A DNA stretch of 64,000 nucleotides from Stutzerimonas kirkiae (GCF_004327335.1 NZ_QJUO01000011.1:1-64000), one strand, 5' to 3'. Shown: positions 1 through 9,504, counted from the stretch's first letter. Made by a program: numbers and translations. Notes: generated by a model from the sequence alone, not told the origin.

Positions 1-1103
1 TCAGCCTGGCGCTGTCCGCATCGCCGTCATTGTCGGTCAGGGTATAGCTGAACACCTCGCTCAGGGTCTCGCCGTCCTTCAGCGCATTGACCTCGGCATT
101 GTCGTTGTCCAACTGGTAGCTGTAGCTGCCGTCCGGGGCGATGGTCAGCGTACCGAACTCGCCCTCGATGGTCAGGACGCCGTTGCTCTGCGTGGAGGTG
201 TTGCCCGCGACGTTGTCGCTGCCGATGGCGGTGACAGTCGCGCCATCCGCGCCGATACGGTCTTCCTCGTCGTCGCTGGCCGCACCTATGCCGCCAATCA
301 CATTGCCAGTGACCGGCGCCAGGGCATCTTCGCCGACGCGGTTGGCATCGTCCTCGGCCAGCGGCGCATCGTCGATGATATTGATCACCAGCTTGCCGTT
401 GGCGCTCTCGCCGCCGGCATCTGTCACCACCAGGGGAATCTCGTCCAGGCCATTGTCGGCATGGGCCGGCAAGGCGTTGTCGTAAGGCGTGCTCAGCTCA
501 TAGCCGTAGTGCAGCTTGCCGACGGTCGGCACGCCCCCCACGGAAGTGATGGCGTCGAAGCCGGTGATGGTCAGGCTGCCATGGTCGGTCGTGAGCGTGA
601 CATGGCTTGCCGGGGCGGCCGGATCGAGGGCCTGCAAGATCGCCAGGTCCAGCTCGACACCGCCGATGATCAGCTTTACCAGGCCATCGGCCGCGCTGAT
701 ATCGATGACCCCAGTGGTCTTCTCGGAGCCATCGCCCTCCACCAGGCCGGACTCCCATACCGTGGCCTGCCCGATGCTCGCGACAGTCGCGGGATCGTCG
801 GCACCGTTGCCGTCCTCCGGCACGATGGTCGGCGGGCCGTCGGTCTTGCCGTCGATGGTAATGGTCAGCGTGGCGGTGGACGGGTCGCCATCGCCATCGG
901 TCAGGGTGTAGGTGAACACCTCGTCCAGGGTCTCGCCATCCTTCAGCGCGTTGACCTCGGGCTTGTCGTTGTCCAGCGTATAGGTGTAGCTGCCGTCCGG
1001 GTTCAGCGTCAGGCTGCCGTACTGCCCGGTGATCGTGCTCGAGACATTGCCATCCGGCACGTGGGAACCCGACGGCACGCTGCCCGGCACGACGCCGGTG
1101 ACC
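1..1103 (-). repeat. Distal copy of a 1.1-kb near-identical coding repeat in the adhesin
   Basis: This segment matches 1738-2840 at an offset of exactly 1,737 bp, with only a handful of substitutions (for example near 300, 667, 785 and 1067). The offset is a multiple of three, so it is an in-frame 579-residue period. The match breaks down after about 1103. The copy continues past the left edge, so its true length is unknown. Confidence 0.93.
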
Positions 1104-3868
1104 ATCGCACCATCGGTGCCCTGGGTATCGGCTGCATCGCCCGGTACCTGGCCCGTCACCACATTGCCAGCGACCGACGGGCTGTTTTCGTCGATCTCGT
1201 TGGCATCGTTTCGCGCCACGGGAACGTCATCGACAATATTGATGACCAGGTTGCCAACCGCCTCATCCCCGTAGCCATCGATCACTTTCAGGCCAATCGT
1301 TTCGCTGTTGCTGCGCCCGACGTCCGGGTCGAGCGGGTCGGCCGGGGTGGTCTGCACATTTTCCAGTTCATAGCTGAACTGCAATTCGCCCAGGGTCGGT
1401 ACCGCGCCACCGCCAACGCTACTGGTGACGTCGAACCCGGTCAGGGTCAGCTTGCCCTCGGGGGTATCGATTTCGATATGGGTGGCCGGGTCGAGCGGGT
1501 CCAGTGCCAGCAACGCCGACAGGCTGACAGGCTCGCCAGCAATCTCGATGGAACCCAGCCCGTTCGGCGTGCTGATGGTGATGCTGCCCGTGCTGACATG
1601 GCTGCTGTCGGAAGCGCTCAGGCCCCGTTCATATACGGTTACCTGGCCGAGGGTGGTGAAGTCCGCCGGATCATTGCCGTTCACATCCTCGGGCACGATG
1701 GAGGGCGGGCCATCGGTCCTGCCGTCGATGGTGATGATCAGCCTGGCGCTGTCCGCATCGCCGTCATTGTCGGTCAGGGTATAGCTGAACACCTCGCTCA
1801 GGGTCTCGCCGTCCTTCAGCGCATTGACCTCGGCATTGTCGTTGTCCAACTGGTAGCTGTAGCTGCCGTCCGGGGCGATGGTCAGCGTACCGAACTCGCC
1901 CTCGATGGTCAGGACGCCGTTGCTCTGCGTGGAGGTGTTGCCCGCGACGTTGTCGCTGCCGATGGCGGTGACAGTCGCGCCATCCGCGCCGATACGGTCT
2001 TCCTCGTCGTCGCTGGCCGCACCTATGCCGCCAATCACGTTGCCAGTGACCGGCGCCAGGGCATCTTCGCCGACGCGGTTGGCATCGTCCTCGGCCAGCG
2101 GCGCATCGTCGATGATATTGATCACCAGCTTGCCGTTGGCGCTCTCGCCGCCGGCATCTGTCACCACCAGGGGAATCTCGTCCAGGCCATTGTCGGCATG
2201 GGCCGGCAAGGCGTTGTCGTAAGGCGTGCTCAGCTCATAGCCGTAGTGCAGCTTGCCGACGGTCGGCACGCCCCCCACGGAAGTGATGGCGTCGAAGCCG
2301 GTGATGGTCAGGCTGCCATGGTCGGTCGTGAGCGTGACATGGCTTGCCGGGGCGGCCGGATCGAGGGCCTGCAAGATCGCCAGGTCCAGCTCGACACCGC
2401 CGATGGTCAGCTTTACCAGGCCATCGGCCGCGCTGATATCGATGACCCCAGTGGTCTTCTCGGAGCCATCGCCCTCCACCAGGCCGGACTCCCATACCGT
2501 GGCCTGCCCGATGCTCGCGACGGTCGCGGGATCGTCGGCACCGTTGCCGTCCTCCGGCACGATGGTCGGCGGGCCGTCGGTCTTGCCGTCGATGGTAATG
2601 GTCAGCGTGGCGGTGGACGGGTCGCCATCGCCATCGGTCAGGGTGTAGGTGAACACCTCGTCCAGGGTCTCGCCATCCTTCAGCGCGTTGACCTCGGGCT
2701 TGTCGTTGTCCAGCGTATAGGTGTAGCTGCCGTCCGGGTTCAGCGTCAGGCTGCCGTACTGCCCGGTGATCGTGCTCGAGACATTGCCATCCGGCACGTG
2801 GGAGCCCGCCGGCACGCTGCCCGGCACGACGCCGGTGACCCGCGTGGCATCGGCCCCCAGGATGTCCTTGCCGTCGCCGTCGCTGGCACCGTCGATGACG
2901 TTGCCAGTCACTGCCGGGGTGTCCTCACCGATGGTGGCCAGGTCATCCACTGCCTCGGGGACCGTATCGGTGATCTGCACGACCACCGCCCCCGGCGGCG
3001 AGGTCAGGTTGCGCTGGTCGGTAACAATGATCGGGAAGGTATCCGTGATGCTGCCATCACCACCACTGTGATCCTTGCTGCTGCCACTCTGCTGATAGGT
3101 GTAGGTGACCGTGCCGGTAAGCGGGTCATAGCCGGTCAGCGTCAGGTCGCCCTCCTTGCCGGGAATGACGACATGCGTGGTCGGATCGTTCGGGTCCAGC
3201 GCGCGCAGGGTGGTCTCCGTGACAGGCGTACCGTCGACGGAAACACTCTTCAGGCCATTGGGTGCGGTAACGACGAACGTCCCGGTGGCGGGCACCGTGG
3301 CATTTTCGGGAATGGTCAGGCTGGAAGAAGTGGAACCGGAGCCAAGCGGCACCGTGACCGATGGCATGCCACGGCTGCCGTTGTCTTCCCCTCGGTGCTC
3401 GTAGCGCCAGTCGGTGTCGAACTCACGGTCCGGAAGGCTCATGCCCAGCGGGCGGAGGATTTCCTGGATGCGCGCCACGGTAATCGGCGTGATGCCATCG
3501 GCCTCGATGATCTCGCCGATACGCACCAGCTCGACGAAATCGTGCCCGGCCGGCAGTCCGGAGCTGCCTTGCCGTTCCGGCGCACGCGGTGCCGCCTCAT
3601 CACGTACCAGGCGCTCCTGCTGCGGCAGCGATTCGCTGCTGGAGACAGGCGCGCTCGACGCGATCTGGCCGAGGTCGGCCTGCTGTTCTCCAAGCAGGGT
3701 GAGCAATTGGTTGTCGCCAAAATCCAGTTCAACGCGAGCACCCGGTTCGGTGACCAGTTTCTCGTCGCGCCGCAACACATCCCCGACCTTGATCTCGCGC
3801 CGCTCGCCATTGGCCGAGACGGCCCAGGCCTGACCAACGAGAGAAGCTACGGTTGCCAGATTGTTCAT
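1..3868 (-). CDS. LapA/BapA-type large repeat adhesin, N-terminal part (open at left edge)
   Basis: Cell-surface biofilm adhesin. The first 1,289 codons are present and the frame runs off the window. The start is ATG at 3868, preceded by GAGG six bases upstream. Residues 1-60 (starting MNNLATVASLVGQAWAVSAN) match the N-terminal retention module of LapA-like adhesins, which plugs the outer-membrane TolC pore and holds the protein at the surface. A low-complexity linker (about 65-105) follows, then helical sequence, then VCBS-like beta-sandwich repeats (for example ETLDEVFTYTLTDGDGD and VTGNVIGG). The repeats contain a long near-identical duplication of period 1,737 bp (579 residues). Genes for an ABC transporter, an HlyD adaptor and a TolC-type pore lie directly upstream on the same strand, so this is probably the last gene of its own type I secretion operon. 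The canonical TAAG/AAAG site cut by LapG is not evident; the nearest match is LPAG at 105-108. The C-terminus and any RTX repeats are outside the window. Confidence 0.9.
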   Translation of the reverse strand, partial: MNNLATVASLVGQAWAVSANGERREIKVGDVLRRDEKLVTEPGARVELDFGDNQLLTLLGEQQADLGQIASSAPVSSSESLPQQERLVRDEAAPRAPERQGSSGLPAGHDFVELVRIGEIIEADGITPITVARIQEILRPLGMSLPDREFDTDWRYEHRGEDNGSRGMPSVTVPLGSGSTSSSLTIPENATVPATGTFVVTAPNGLKSVSVDGTPVTETTLRALDPNDPTTHVVIPGKEGDLTLTGYDPLTGTVTYTYQQSGSSKDHSGGDGSITDTFPIIVTDQRNLTSPPGAVVVQITDTVPEAVDDLATIGEDTPAVTGNVIDGASDGDGKDILGADATRVTGVVPGSVPAGSHVPDGNVSSTITGQYGSLTLNPDGSYTYTLDNDKPEVNALKDGETLDEVFTYTLTDGDGDPSTATLTITIDGKTDGPPTIVPEDGNGADDPATVASIGQATVWESGLVEGDGSEKTTGVIDISAADGLVKLTIGGVELDLAILQALDPAAPASHVTLTTDHGSLTITGFDAITSVGGVPTVGKLHYGYELSTPYDNALPAHADNGLDEIPLVVTDAGGESANGKLVINIIDDAPLAEDDANRVGEDALAPVTGNVIGGIGAASDDEEDRIGADGATVTAIGSDNVAGNTSTQSNGVLTIEGEFGTLTIAPDGSYSYQLDNDNAEVNALKDGETLSEVFSYTLTDNDGDADSARLIITIDGRTDGPPSIVPEDVNGNDPADFTTLGQVTVYERGLSASDSSHVSTGSITISTPNGLGSIEIAGEPVSLSALLALDPLDPATHIEIDTPEGKLTLTGFDVTSSVGGGAVPTLGELQFSYELENVQTTPADPLDPDVGRSNSETIGLKVIDGYGDEAVGNLVINIVDDVPVARNDANEIDENSPSVAGNVVTGQVPGDAADTQGTDGAMVTGVVPGSVPSGSHVPDGNVSSTITGQYGSLTLNPDGSYTYTLDNDKPEVNALKDGETLDEVFTYTLTDGDGDPSTATLTITIDGKTDGPPTIVPEDGNGADDPATVASIGQATVWESGLVEGDGSEKTTGVIDISAADGLVKLIIGGVELDLAILQALDPAAPASHVTLTTDHGSLTITGFDAITSVGGVPTVGKLHYGYELSTPYDNALPAHADNGLDEIPLVVTDAGGESANGKLVINIIDDAPLAEDDANRVGEDALAPVTGNVIGGIGAASDDEEDRIGADGATVTAIGSDNVAGNTSTQSNGVLTIEGEFGTLTIAPDGSYSYQLDNDNAEVNALKDGETLSEVFSYTLTDNDGDADSARL
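1738..2840 (-). repeat. Proximal copy of the 1.1-kb adhesin repeat
   Basis: Second copy of the 579-residue adhesin period. It is almost identical to 1-1103 at the nucleotide level, including synonymous positions, which points to recent duplication or ongoing gene conversion. The intervening block at 1104-1737 encodes a related but clearly diverged repeat unit. Confidence 0.93.
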
Positions 3869-3929
3869 AGTGGACCTCGATTCGAATTATCCCCGCCGCC
3901 CGGCAGCGGGCACACCTGAAGAATGAATA

Positions 3930-5378
3930 TCAACGCTCGCTCAAGGCATTGGCCTTGGCGCGCAGGATGGGTTTGAGCAAATACGCCAGGATGCTTTTCT
4001 TGCCGGTGATGATGTCCAGTTGCGCGGTCATCCCCGGAATGACCGCCAGCCGCTGGGCAGACTCGGCATCGGTGGTCACCGCACGCACCAGGTAGAAGGT
4101 GTTGTCTCGTTCATCGGTGATGGTGTCGGCGCTGATATGCTGCAACTGCGCCTCCAGCCCGCCATAGATGGAGAAATCGTAGGCGTGCAGCTTGATCGTG
4201 GCCGGCAGCCCGGGACGCAGGAAGGCGATGTCCTTCGGTGCGACCCTGGCCTCCACCAGCAACCGGTCGTCGTTAGGCACGATCTCGATCACCGCATGCC
4301 CAGGCTGCACCACACCGCCGATGGTGTTGAACAGCACGCGCTGGATGGTGCCGTTGACCGGCGAACGGATTTCGGAAAACTTCACCCGGTCGGCCAGGCC
4401 ATCGACATTCTTGTCCAGGCTGTTGAGTTGCGAGGATGCCTCGCTCAGTTCGGAGCGCCACAGGTTGCGGGTCGTCAGCTCGACTTCACGCAGGCGCGCG
4501 TCGGCTTCCTGGATGCCCGCCTCGATCTGCCGGGCACGCGCCGCGGCCTGCCGGCGCTCGCCATCGGCGCTCGCCTGATCGCGTTCGAGCCGCAGGATGT
4601 CGATCTCGGACACCGCCCCCGAACGCAACAGCGGCCGCGTCACCTGCAATTCCTGGCTGGACATGCGATAGGCCTGCTCGGCCGCATGCAGCCGGGCCCG
4701 CACCTCGCTCAGTTCCTGCTGGCGCTGGGCCCGCTGCTCACGGGCGATCGACAGCTTCTGCTCGAGCTCCTTGCGGCTCTCGAGGTAATAGCTGTGCTCC
4801 TGCTCCAGCACCACGCTCTGGTCGGCACTCAGTTGCGCCGGACGCTCGGGCTGGTATGGCAGGTCATCGACCAGCGCCTTCAGCCGCTCGACCTTGGCCC
4901 GCAAGGCGAATACGCGCACGCTACCTTCCTGGAAGCTGGCGACGAAACGCGTCGGATCGATGCGCACCAGTACATCGCCCCGGCTCACGGCGTCGCCCTC
5001 TTCCACGAAGACATCCTCGACCACACCGCCGTCCACCGACTGCACGATCTGCAACTGCCGGGATGGAATGATCTTGCCTTCGCCCCGCGTCACCTCGTCG
5101 ATCCGGGTGAGCGCGGACCACAACAACAGCACCGCGAAGATCGCCGCGATGGAATAGAGGAGCCCACGTGCGCGCAGCACCTTCTGCCGCTCCAGCGCCA
5201 GTTCGGCGTCCTGCTCCCAGCGCGCGGAGCCATTGCGAAAGCCGGCGAACAACGGGCGGAACAGGCGATCGACCAGCGAACGGCCGAAAGCGCCCGCGCC
5301 AGACAACCTCTCAAGGTGCTCGAACGCCTGCTGCTCGGCCGGCTTCGCAGTCACATCGGGCGCTTTCTGCTGGCTCAT
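3930..5378 (-). CDS. Type I secretion HlyD-family membrane-fusion adaptor (LapC-like)
   Basis: 482 residues. Periplasmic adaptor linking the inner-membrane ABC exporter to the TolC-type outer-membrane pore. It has a cytoplasmic N-terminus, one transmembrane segment at about 72-90 (LLYSIAAIFAVLLLWSAL), a lipoyl half-motif (DGGVVEDVFVEEGDAVSRGD, about 116-135), a long alpha-helical coiled coil (about 150-320), the second lipoyl half and a C-terminal beta-barrel ending near ITGKKSILAYLLKPI, typical of HlyD/LapC. Its ATG overlaps the stop of the upstream ABC transporter gene (ATGA), which indicates translational coupling. The adhesin gene starts 61 bp downstream. The substrate is presumably that adhesin, inferred from context. 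Confidence 0.93.
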   Translation of the reverse strand: MSQQKAPDVTAKPAEQQAFEHLERLSGAGAFGRSLVDRLFRPLFAGFRNGSARWEQDAELALERQKVLRARGLLYSIAAIFAVLLLWSALTRIDEVTRGEGKIIPSRQLQIVQSVDGGVVEDVFVEEGDAVSRGDVLVRIDPTRFVASFQEGSVRVFALRAKVERLKALVDDLPYQPERPAQLSADQSVVLEQEHSYYLESRKELEQKLSIAREQRAQRQQELSEVRARLHAAEQAYRMSSQELQVTRPLLRSGAVSEIDILRLERDQASADGERRQAAARARQIEAGIQEADARLREVELTTRNLWRSELSEASSQLNSLDKNVDGLADRVKFSEIRSPVNGTIQRVLFNTIGGVVQPGHAVIEIVPNDDRLLVEARVAPKDIAFLRPGLPATIKLHAYDFSIYGGLEAQLQHISADTITDERDNTFYLVRAVTTDAESAQRLAVIPGMTAQLDIITGKKSILAYLLKPILRAKANALSER

Positions 5379-7513
5379 GGCGCCACCTTCTGCAAGGTGC
5401 CCGCTTCCAGGGCCTGCAGGACACTCTGCTTCGGCCCATCGGCCAGCACACGCCCGCCATCCATCACGATCAAGCGGTCGACCAGCGCCAGCAGGCTCGT
5501 ACGGTGCGTGACCAGCAGCAGTGTCTTGCCCTGGCTGAACTGCCCCAGCGCCCGCGTGACGTGGTTTTCCAGGGTGCTGTCCATGGCCGAGGTCGGCTCA
5601 TCGAACAGCAGGATGCTGCTGTCGGGCATGACCGCACGGGCAACGGCGATGGTCTGTCGCTGGCCACCGGAAACACGGCTGCCGCCCTCCCCCACCTGCA
5701 TGCCCAGACCATCGGCATGGGCGCCGACCAGGCCCTTCAGGCCGGATATCTCTATCGCCTCGTGCAGGCGCTGACGCTCCGGGTTGTCGACGCCAAGCGT
5801 GACGTTCTCGTAGACAGTGCCGCTGATCAGCCGGGTTTCCTGGGGGATATAGCCGATGTTGCGCCGCAGTTCGGCAGGGTCGAACTGCGCCAGGTGCACC
5901 CCGTCGACCAGGATCGTCCCGGCGGTCGGCTGGTACAGGCCCAGGATGAGCTTCTCCAGCGTGGACTTGCCGGAGCCGACCCGCCCCAGGATCGCCACCC
6001 GTTCGCCCGCGCGGATGTGCAACGAAACGTCACGGAGGACTTCGCGTTCATCGCCGGGATACTTGAACGACACATTGCGCAGCTCGATTTCGCCACGCAG
6101 CTTCGGACGGCTGACCAGTGGCTTGTCGGCACTGCGCTCCTGGCCGTTGGCCATGAGCTGCTCCAGCGAAGCCAGCGCGGTGGCGGCCTGGTAGTACTGG
6201 GTCAACAGCGAAGCGGTCTGCGAAACCGGCGCCATGGCCCTGGAGGACAGCATATAGGCGGCGATCAAAGCCCCCTGTGTCATCTGCCCGTCGATCACCA
6301 GGTAGACACCGACGATGATCATGCACACCGCCACCATCTGCTGCACCCAGGACGCCCCCGAACCCACGGAGTTGCCCAGCATGCGCAACTTGCCCGAGCA
6401 GGCGCAGAGGAACCGGGTCGACTGCTCCCAGTTGCTCTGCATGCGACTGGTGGCATTGAAACTCTTCAGCGTCTCGATGCCGCTCAGGCTCTCGATCAGG
6501 CCGGAGCTGCGCTGCGCGCTGGCCTTGCTCATCACCTCGGACAACTGGCGCATCCTGGCCTGTACCGACAGGGCGTAGAGAATGATCAACGCGGCGCCGA
6601 CCAGCACGGGAATGGCCATGACCCAGGAGATCACCATGATGATGACCACGAACAGCAGGAAGAACGGCAGGTCGAGCAACGCGGTGACGGTCATCGAGCC
6701 GATGAACGAACGCACCGCCTCGAAGCCATTGACACTGGAGGCGAACGAGCCGATCGACGCCGGGCTGTGTTCCAGCCTCATTCCCAGCACACGCTCCATG
6801 ATCAGGGCGGACAGCCGGGTGTCGGCGCGGCTCGCGGCCAGTTCGACGAACCAGCCACGCAACATGCGCAGCAGCAGGTCGCCACAGATCAGGATGACGG
6901 CCCCGAACGACAATACCCACAGGGTATCGGTGGCATGGTTCGGCACCACGCGGTCATACACGTTCATCACGAACAGCGGCATGGCCAGCGCGAACAGGTT
7001 GATGAAAAACGCCGCCACCAGGACATCCCGGTAAAGCACCCGGTTTTCCCTGATCACGCTCCAGAACCAGTGCCCTCTGGATGCGAGTGTTCGCTTGGCG
7101 CCGGTATCGTGCTTCTCCAGCAGGCGGAAGTCCGCCCGGCAGTACATGACGACACCGCTGTAGTTCGCCTGGAACGCGTCCAGCTCGACTTCCTGCAACT
7201 GCATGTCCAGCTCAGGAAAGCGAACCCAGGCTTTTTTCGAAGGCGCATCGACGCGCTCCAGCAGGCAAGCCTTGTTGCCTCGCTGGAGCGCGATGCACGG
7301 GAGCAGCAACTCGTTGAGACGCAACAGGTCCTGCCGCGCGAGGCGCGCGGTGAAGCCTGCCCGCTCGGCGGCGCGCGGAAAGACCGAAGGGGCCAGGCGC
7401 CCGTCGAGCAGGGGCAAGCCATCGACGATGGCGTCCCTGCTCGTCGCAACCCCATTCGACTGGGCGATCCAGAGCAGGCAGGTGCTCAGGGGATCATCGA
7501 CTAAAACTTCCAT
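5375..7513 (-). CDS. Type I secretion ABC transporter/permease with degenerate C39-like domain (LapB-like)
   Basis: 712 residues. Inner-membrane ATPase that powers export of the neighbouring adhesin. Residues 1-135 form a C39-peptidase-like domain without a recognisable catalytic Cys-His pair, as is usual for LapB/RTX exporters that bind but do not cleave their substrate. Residues about 160-430 are the transmembrane domain. The nucleotide-binding domain has Walker A GRVGSGKST (510-518), signature VSGGQRQ, Walker B ILLFDEPTSAMD and the H-loop histidine in LLVTHRTSLL. The ATG at 7513 has GGAG seven bases upstream. The 61-bp gap after the TolC-OmpA gene contains a small hairpin (7543-7563). The 3' end overlaps the adaptor gene by 4 bp. 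Confidence 0.95.
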   Translation of the reverse strand: MEVLVDDPLSTCLLWIAQSNGVATSRDAIVDGLPLLDGRLAPSVFPRAAERAGFTARLARQDLLRLNELLLPCIALQRGNKACLLERVDAPSKKAWVRFPELDMQLQEVELDAFQANYSGVVMYCRADFRLLEKHDTGAKRTLASRGHWFWSVIRENRVLYRDVLVAAFFINLFALAMPLFVMNVYDRVVPNHATDTLWVLSFGAVILICGDLLLRMLRGWFVELAASRADTRLSALIMERVLGMRLEHSPASIGSFASSVNGFEAVRSFIGSMTVTALLDLPFFLLFVVIIMVISWVMAIPVLVGAALIILYALSVQARMRQLSEVMSKASAQRSSGLIESLSGIETLKSFNATSRMQSNWEQSTRFLCACSGKLRMLGNSVGSGASWVQQMVAVCMIIVGVYLVIDGQMTQGALIAAYMLSSRAMAPVSQTASLLTQYYQAATALASLEQLMANGQERSADKPLVSRPKLRGEIELRNVSFKYPGDEREVLRDVSLHIRAGERVAILGRVGSGKSTLEKLILGLYQPTAGTILVDGVHLAQFDPAELRRNIGYIPQETRLISGTVYENVTLGVDNPERQRLHEAIEISGLKGLVGAHADGLGMQVGEGGSRVSGGQRQTIAVARAVMPDSSILLFDEPTSAMDSTLENHVTRALGQFSQGKTLLLVTHRTSLLALVDRLIVMDGGRVLADGPKQSVLQALEAGTLQKVAP

Positions 7514-7574
7514 CGTGCTGCTCCATCCAGTGCGGCAGTCTGGCCCGCACGATCATGCGGGTCAGACCCGTGAC

Positions 7575-9398
7575 TTACTGGCTGCGCTTGACACTGAGTT
7601 CCACGCGACGGTTTTCCGCACGGCCATGCGCGGTCGCATTGCTGGCGACGGGCCGGTCGGCACCGGCGCCGGAAACGGAGATCGCCGCCTGCTCGACGCC
7701 ATTGGCTAGCAGAAAGTCCCGCACGGCCACGGCACGCGCCAAGGACAGTTCGCGATTGAGGCTTGCAGAACCGGTATTGTCGGTATGCCCGACGATGCTC
7801 AGCGACTGTAGGCCGCCCTGCTGGGTCAGGCGCTGCACGAAGCTCTGCAGGCGCGCGACGGAACCGGCCTTGATTTCACTGCTGCCGGTATCGAACAGGG
7901 CATCGCCACTCAGCTCCAGCACTTCGCTGGCCTGGAACGGCTGGTTCAGGTAGGCGTCGCCGCCCCAGTCCCCGCCCTGGTAAGCCGCGCAGTAGCGGCT
8001 GGAGTCCGGAGCGACATCGCCGCTACGCAGATCTTCCAGGGTCGGCATCGAATCGGTGGAAACGGACAGTGACGGCAGCAACTGGCCCATGCTGTGCAGC
8101 GTGCGCAGGCGCGCTATCTGCAGGTCATAGCTGCCATCCACATAGGCACGCTCGGCCTGGAACACCTCGTTCTCGGAGTCGAGCACATCCAGCAGTGAAC
8201 GGCGGCCGATATCGAACTGGTCACGGTAAGCGACCACCACGTTGGCGGCGCCATCACGGTGAGCGGCCAGGGACTGACGCTTTTCCTGCAGGTTCAGCAC
8301 ATCGCTGTAGGCGATGGTCGCGGTCTGCCGCAGGTCGACGCAGGCCTTGTCACGCAGGCTTTCGGCCTGGTTGATCCGGCGGAACGCCGCCCGCTCGGCG
8401 GCACGGTCACTGCCGCCACGGAACAGGTTGTAGCGGGCGCGCAGCTCGACGATGCTTTCGTTGCCGTACGGGTCCGGGTCGGTGCGGTTATCGAAGCTGT
8501 TGTTGTTCTTGTACAGCCCATGGCGCAACCCAAGCTCGAAAGTCGGATAGCGGTTGGACTTGATCTCGCCCAGGGAGGCTTCGGCGGAACGGATATTCTC
8601 GAAAGCCGCATACAGCTCGGGGTTGTTCACATAACCGCGGTCGAGGATGTCCTTCAGATCGCTTGGCACCCGCACCACTTCGGATGCAACGGGTTCCAGC
8701 GCATCGGCAGGCAGGCGCCCGACCAGACGCTGGAAGCGTGCGGTGACGCTCTGCAGGTTGGCGACCTCGGTCATCAGGTTGGAACGCGCCAGGGAAAGAC
8801 GGCCGTTGATCTGTTGCAGGTCGGCCTGGTTGCTGATGCCGCTCTGGGCGCGCTCGCCTACCCGGCCCTGGACACGACGGTGGTTATCGAGGTTCTTCTG
8901 CGCCAGGGCGACCAGCTCCCGGTGGCGCTGCACACTGAGATAAGCCTCGCTCACTTCGAGCGCTTTCGTTTCCGCTTCACTCAGTAACTCGTAATAACGC
9001 ACCCGGCTGGTATGTTCCGCCTTGGCCAGGCGATTGCGCACACGAAAGCCGTCGAACAACATCTGAGTCAGGGAAATCTCGGCATAGTTGCGCGAATAGT
9101 CACTGCGGCTGTCGAACTGTCGATTGCCTTGCCCGACAGAAGCATTCAAATCAATTGATGGCAAATAACCACCGAAGGCTTCGCGAGTGTCTTCACTGGC
9201 TGCATAAAAAGCCGCAAGGCGGGTTTGCAGTTCAGGATTGAACTCCAGAGACTCCTGAACGACACCCAGCAGATTATCGTTCTGCACAGCAGACGCGGCA
9301 AAAGATAAAGTTGAAAGCCCGATCAGAACCGATAGGGTAGAAGTCGTCCAGAGCTTAGGAGCAGTTATCGTTGAGCGGTGAGCATTGAACGGTGACAT
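7575..9398 (-). CDS. TolC-family outer-membrane secretion pore fused to a C-terminal OmpA peptidoglycan-binding domain
   Basis: 607 residues from the ATG at 9398, which has GGGGA five bases upstream; an in-frame TTG at 9410 lies within that ribosome-binding region and is less likely. After a signal peptide (about 1-30, ending SFAASAVQ) come two TolC/outer-membrane efflux repeats (about 35-230 and 245-430; landmarks LTQMLFDGFRVRNRL, ARYNLFRGGSDR and QFDIGRRSLLDVLDSENEVF). A linker then leads to an OmpA-like domain at about 485-607 (LSGDALFDTGSSEIK, GHTDNTGSASLNRELSLARA and the final NRRVEL). The Asp and Arg that contact diaminopimelate in OmpA are both present in this stretch. This is the LapE-equivalent of the secretion locus and the likely first gene of the operon. 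The OmpA fusion would anchor the pore to the cell wall (inference). Confidence 0.92.
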   Translation of the reverse strand: MSPFNAHRSTITAPKLWTTSTLSVLIGLSTLSFAASAVQNDNLLGVVQESLEFNPELQTRLAAFYAASEDTREAFGGYLPSIDLNASVGQGNRQFDSRSDYSRNYAEISLTQMLFDGFRVRNRLAKAEHTSRVRYYELLSEAETKALEVSEAYLSVQRHRELVALAQKNLDNHRRVQGRVGERAQSGISNQADLQQINGRLSLARSNLMTEVANLQSVTARFQRLVGRLPADALEPVASEVVRVPSDLKDILDRGYVNNPELYAAFENIRSAEASLGEIKSNRYPTFELGLRHGLYKNNNSFDNRTDPDPYGNESIVELRARYNLFRGGSDRAAERAAFRRINQAESLRDKACVDLRQTATIAYSDVLNLQEKRQSLAAHRDGAANVVVAYRDQFDIGRRSLLDVLDSENEVFQAERAYVDGSYDLQIARLRTLHSMGQLLPSLSVSTDSMPTLEDLRSGDVAPDSSRYCAAYQGGDWGGDAYLNQPFQASEVLELSGDALFDTGSSEIKAGSVARLQSFVQRLTQQGGLQSLSIVGHTDNTGSASLNRELSLARAVAVRDFLLANGVEQAAISVSGAGADRPVASNATAHGRAENRRVELSVKRSQ

Positions 9399-9470
9399 AA
9401 AAATCCCCAAGTTGCTTCAAGGCATTTGCCTGGTTATCAGCAGCTGATCGTACTTATCGAGAGGCGCGAT

Positions 9471-9504
9471 CATTAATAAAGTGATTCCGCGCCGTTTATT
9501 AATG
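9471..9504. promoter_or_regulatory. Perfect 10-bp inverted repeat upstream of the TolC-OmpA gene
   Basis: CATTAATAAA (9471-9480) and TTTATTAATG (9495-9504) are exact reverse complements separated by 14 bp. They start 73 bp upstream of the ATG. The size and AT-rich character fit a dimeric repressor or activator operator. No regulator gene lies next to it, so the cognate protein is unknown. Confidence 0.45.

Noticed and set aside
461-3919. Very long plus-strand open frame (over 1,100 codons) opposite the adhesin
   Set aside because: It is antisense to the adhesin frame, its repeats mirror the adhesin repeats, the product has no recognisable domain, and the minus frame has a proper start, ribosome-binding site and VCBS repeats.
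4020-7504. Long plus-strand frames opposite the HlyD and ABC transporter genes
   Set aside because: The minus strand encodes complete, motif-bearing HlyD and ABC proteins; the plus frames are His/Gln/Arg-rich shadows typical of GC-rich DNA.
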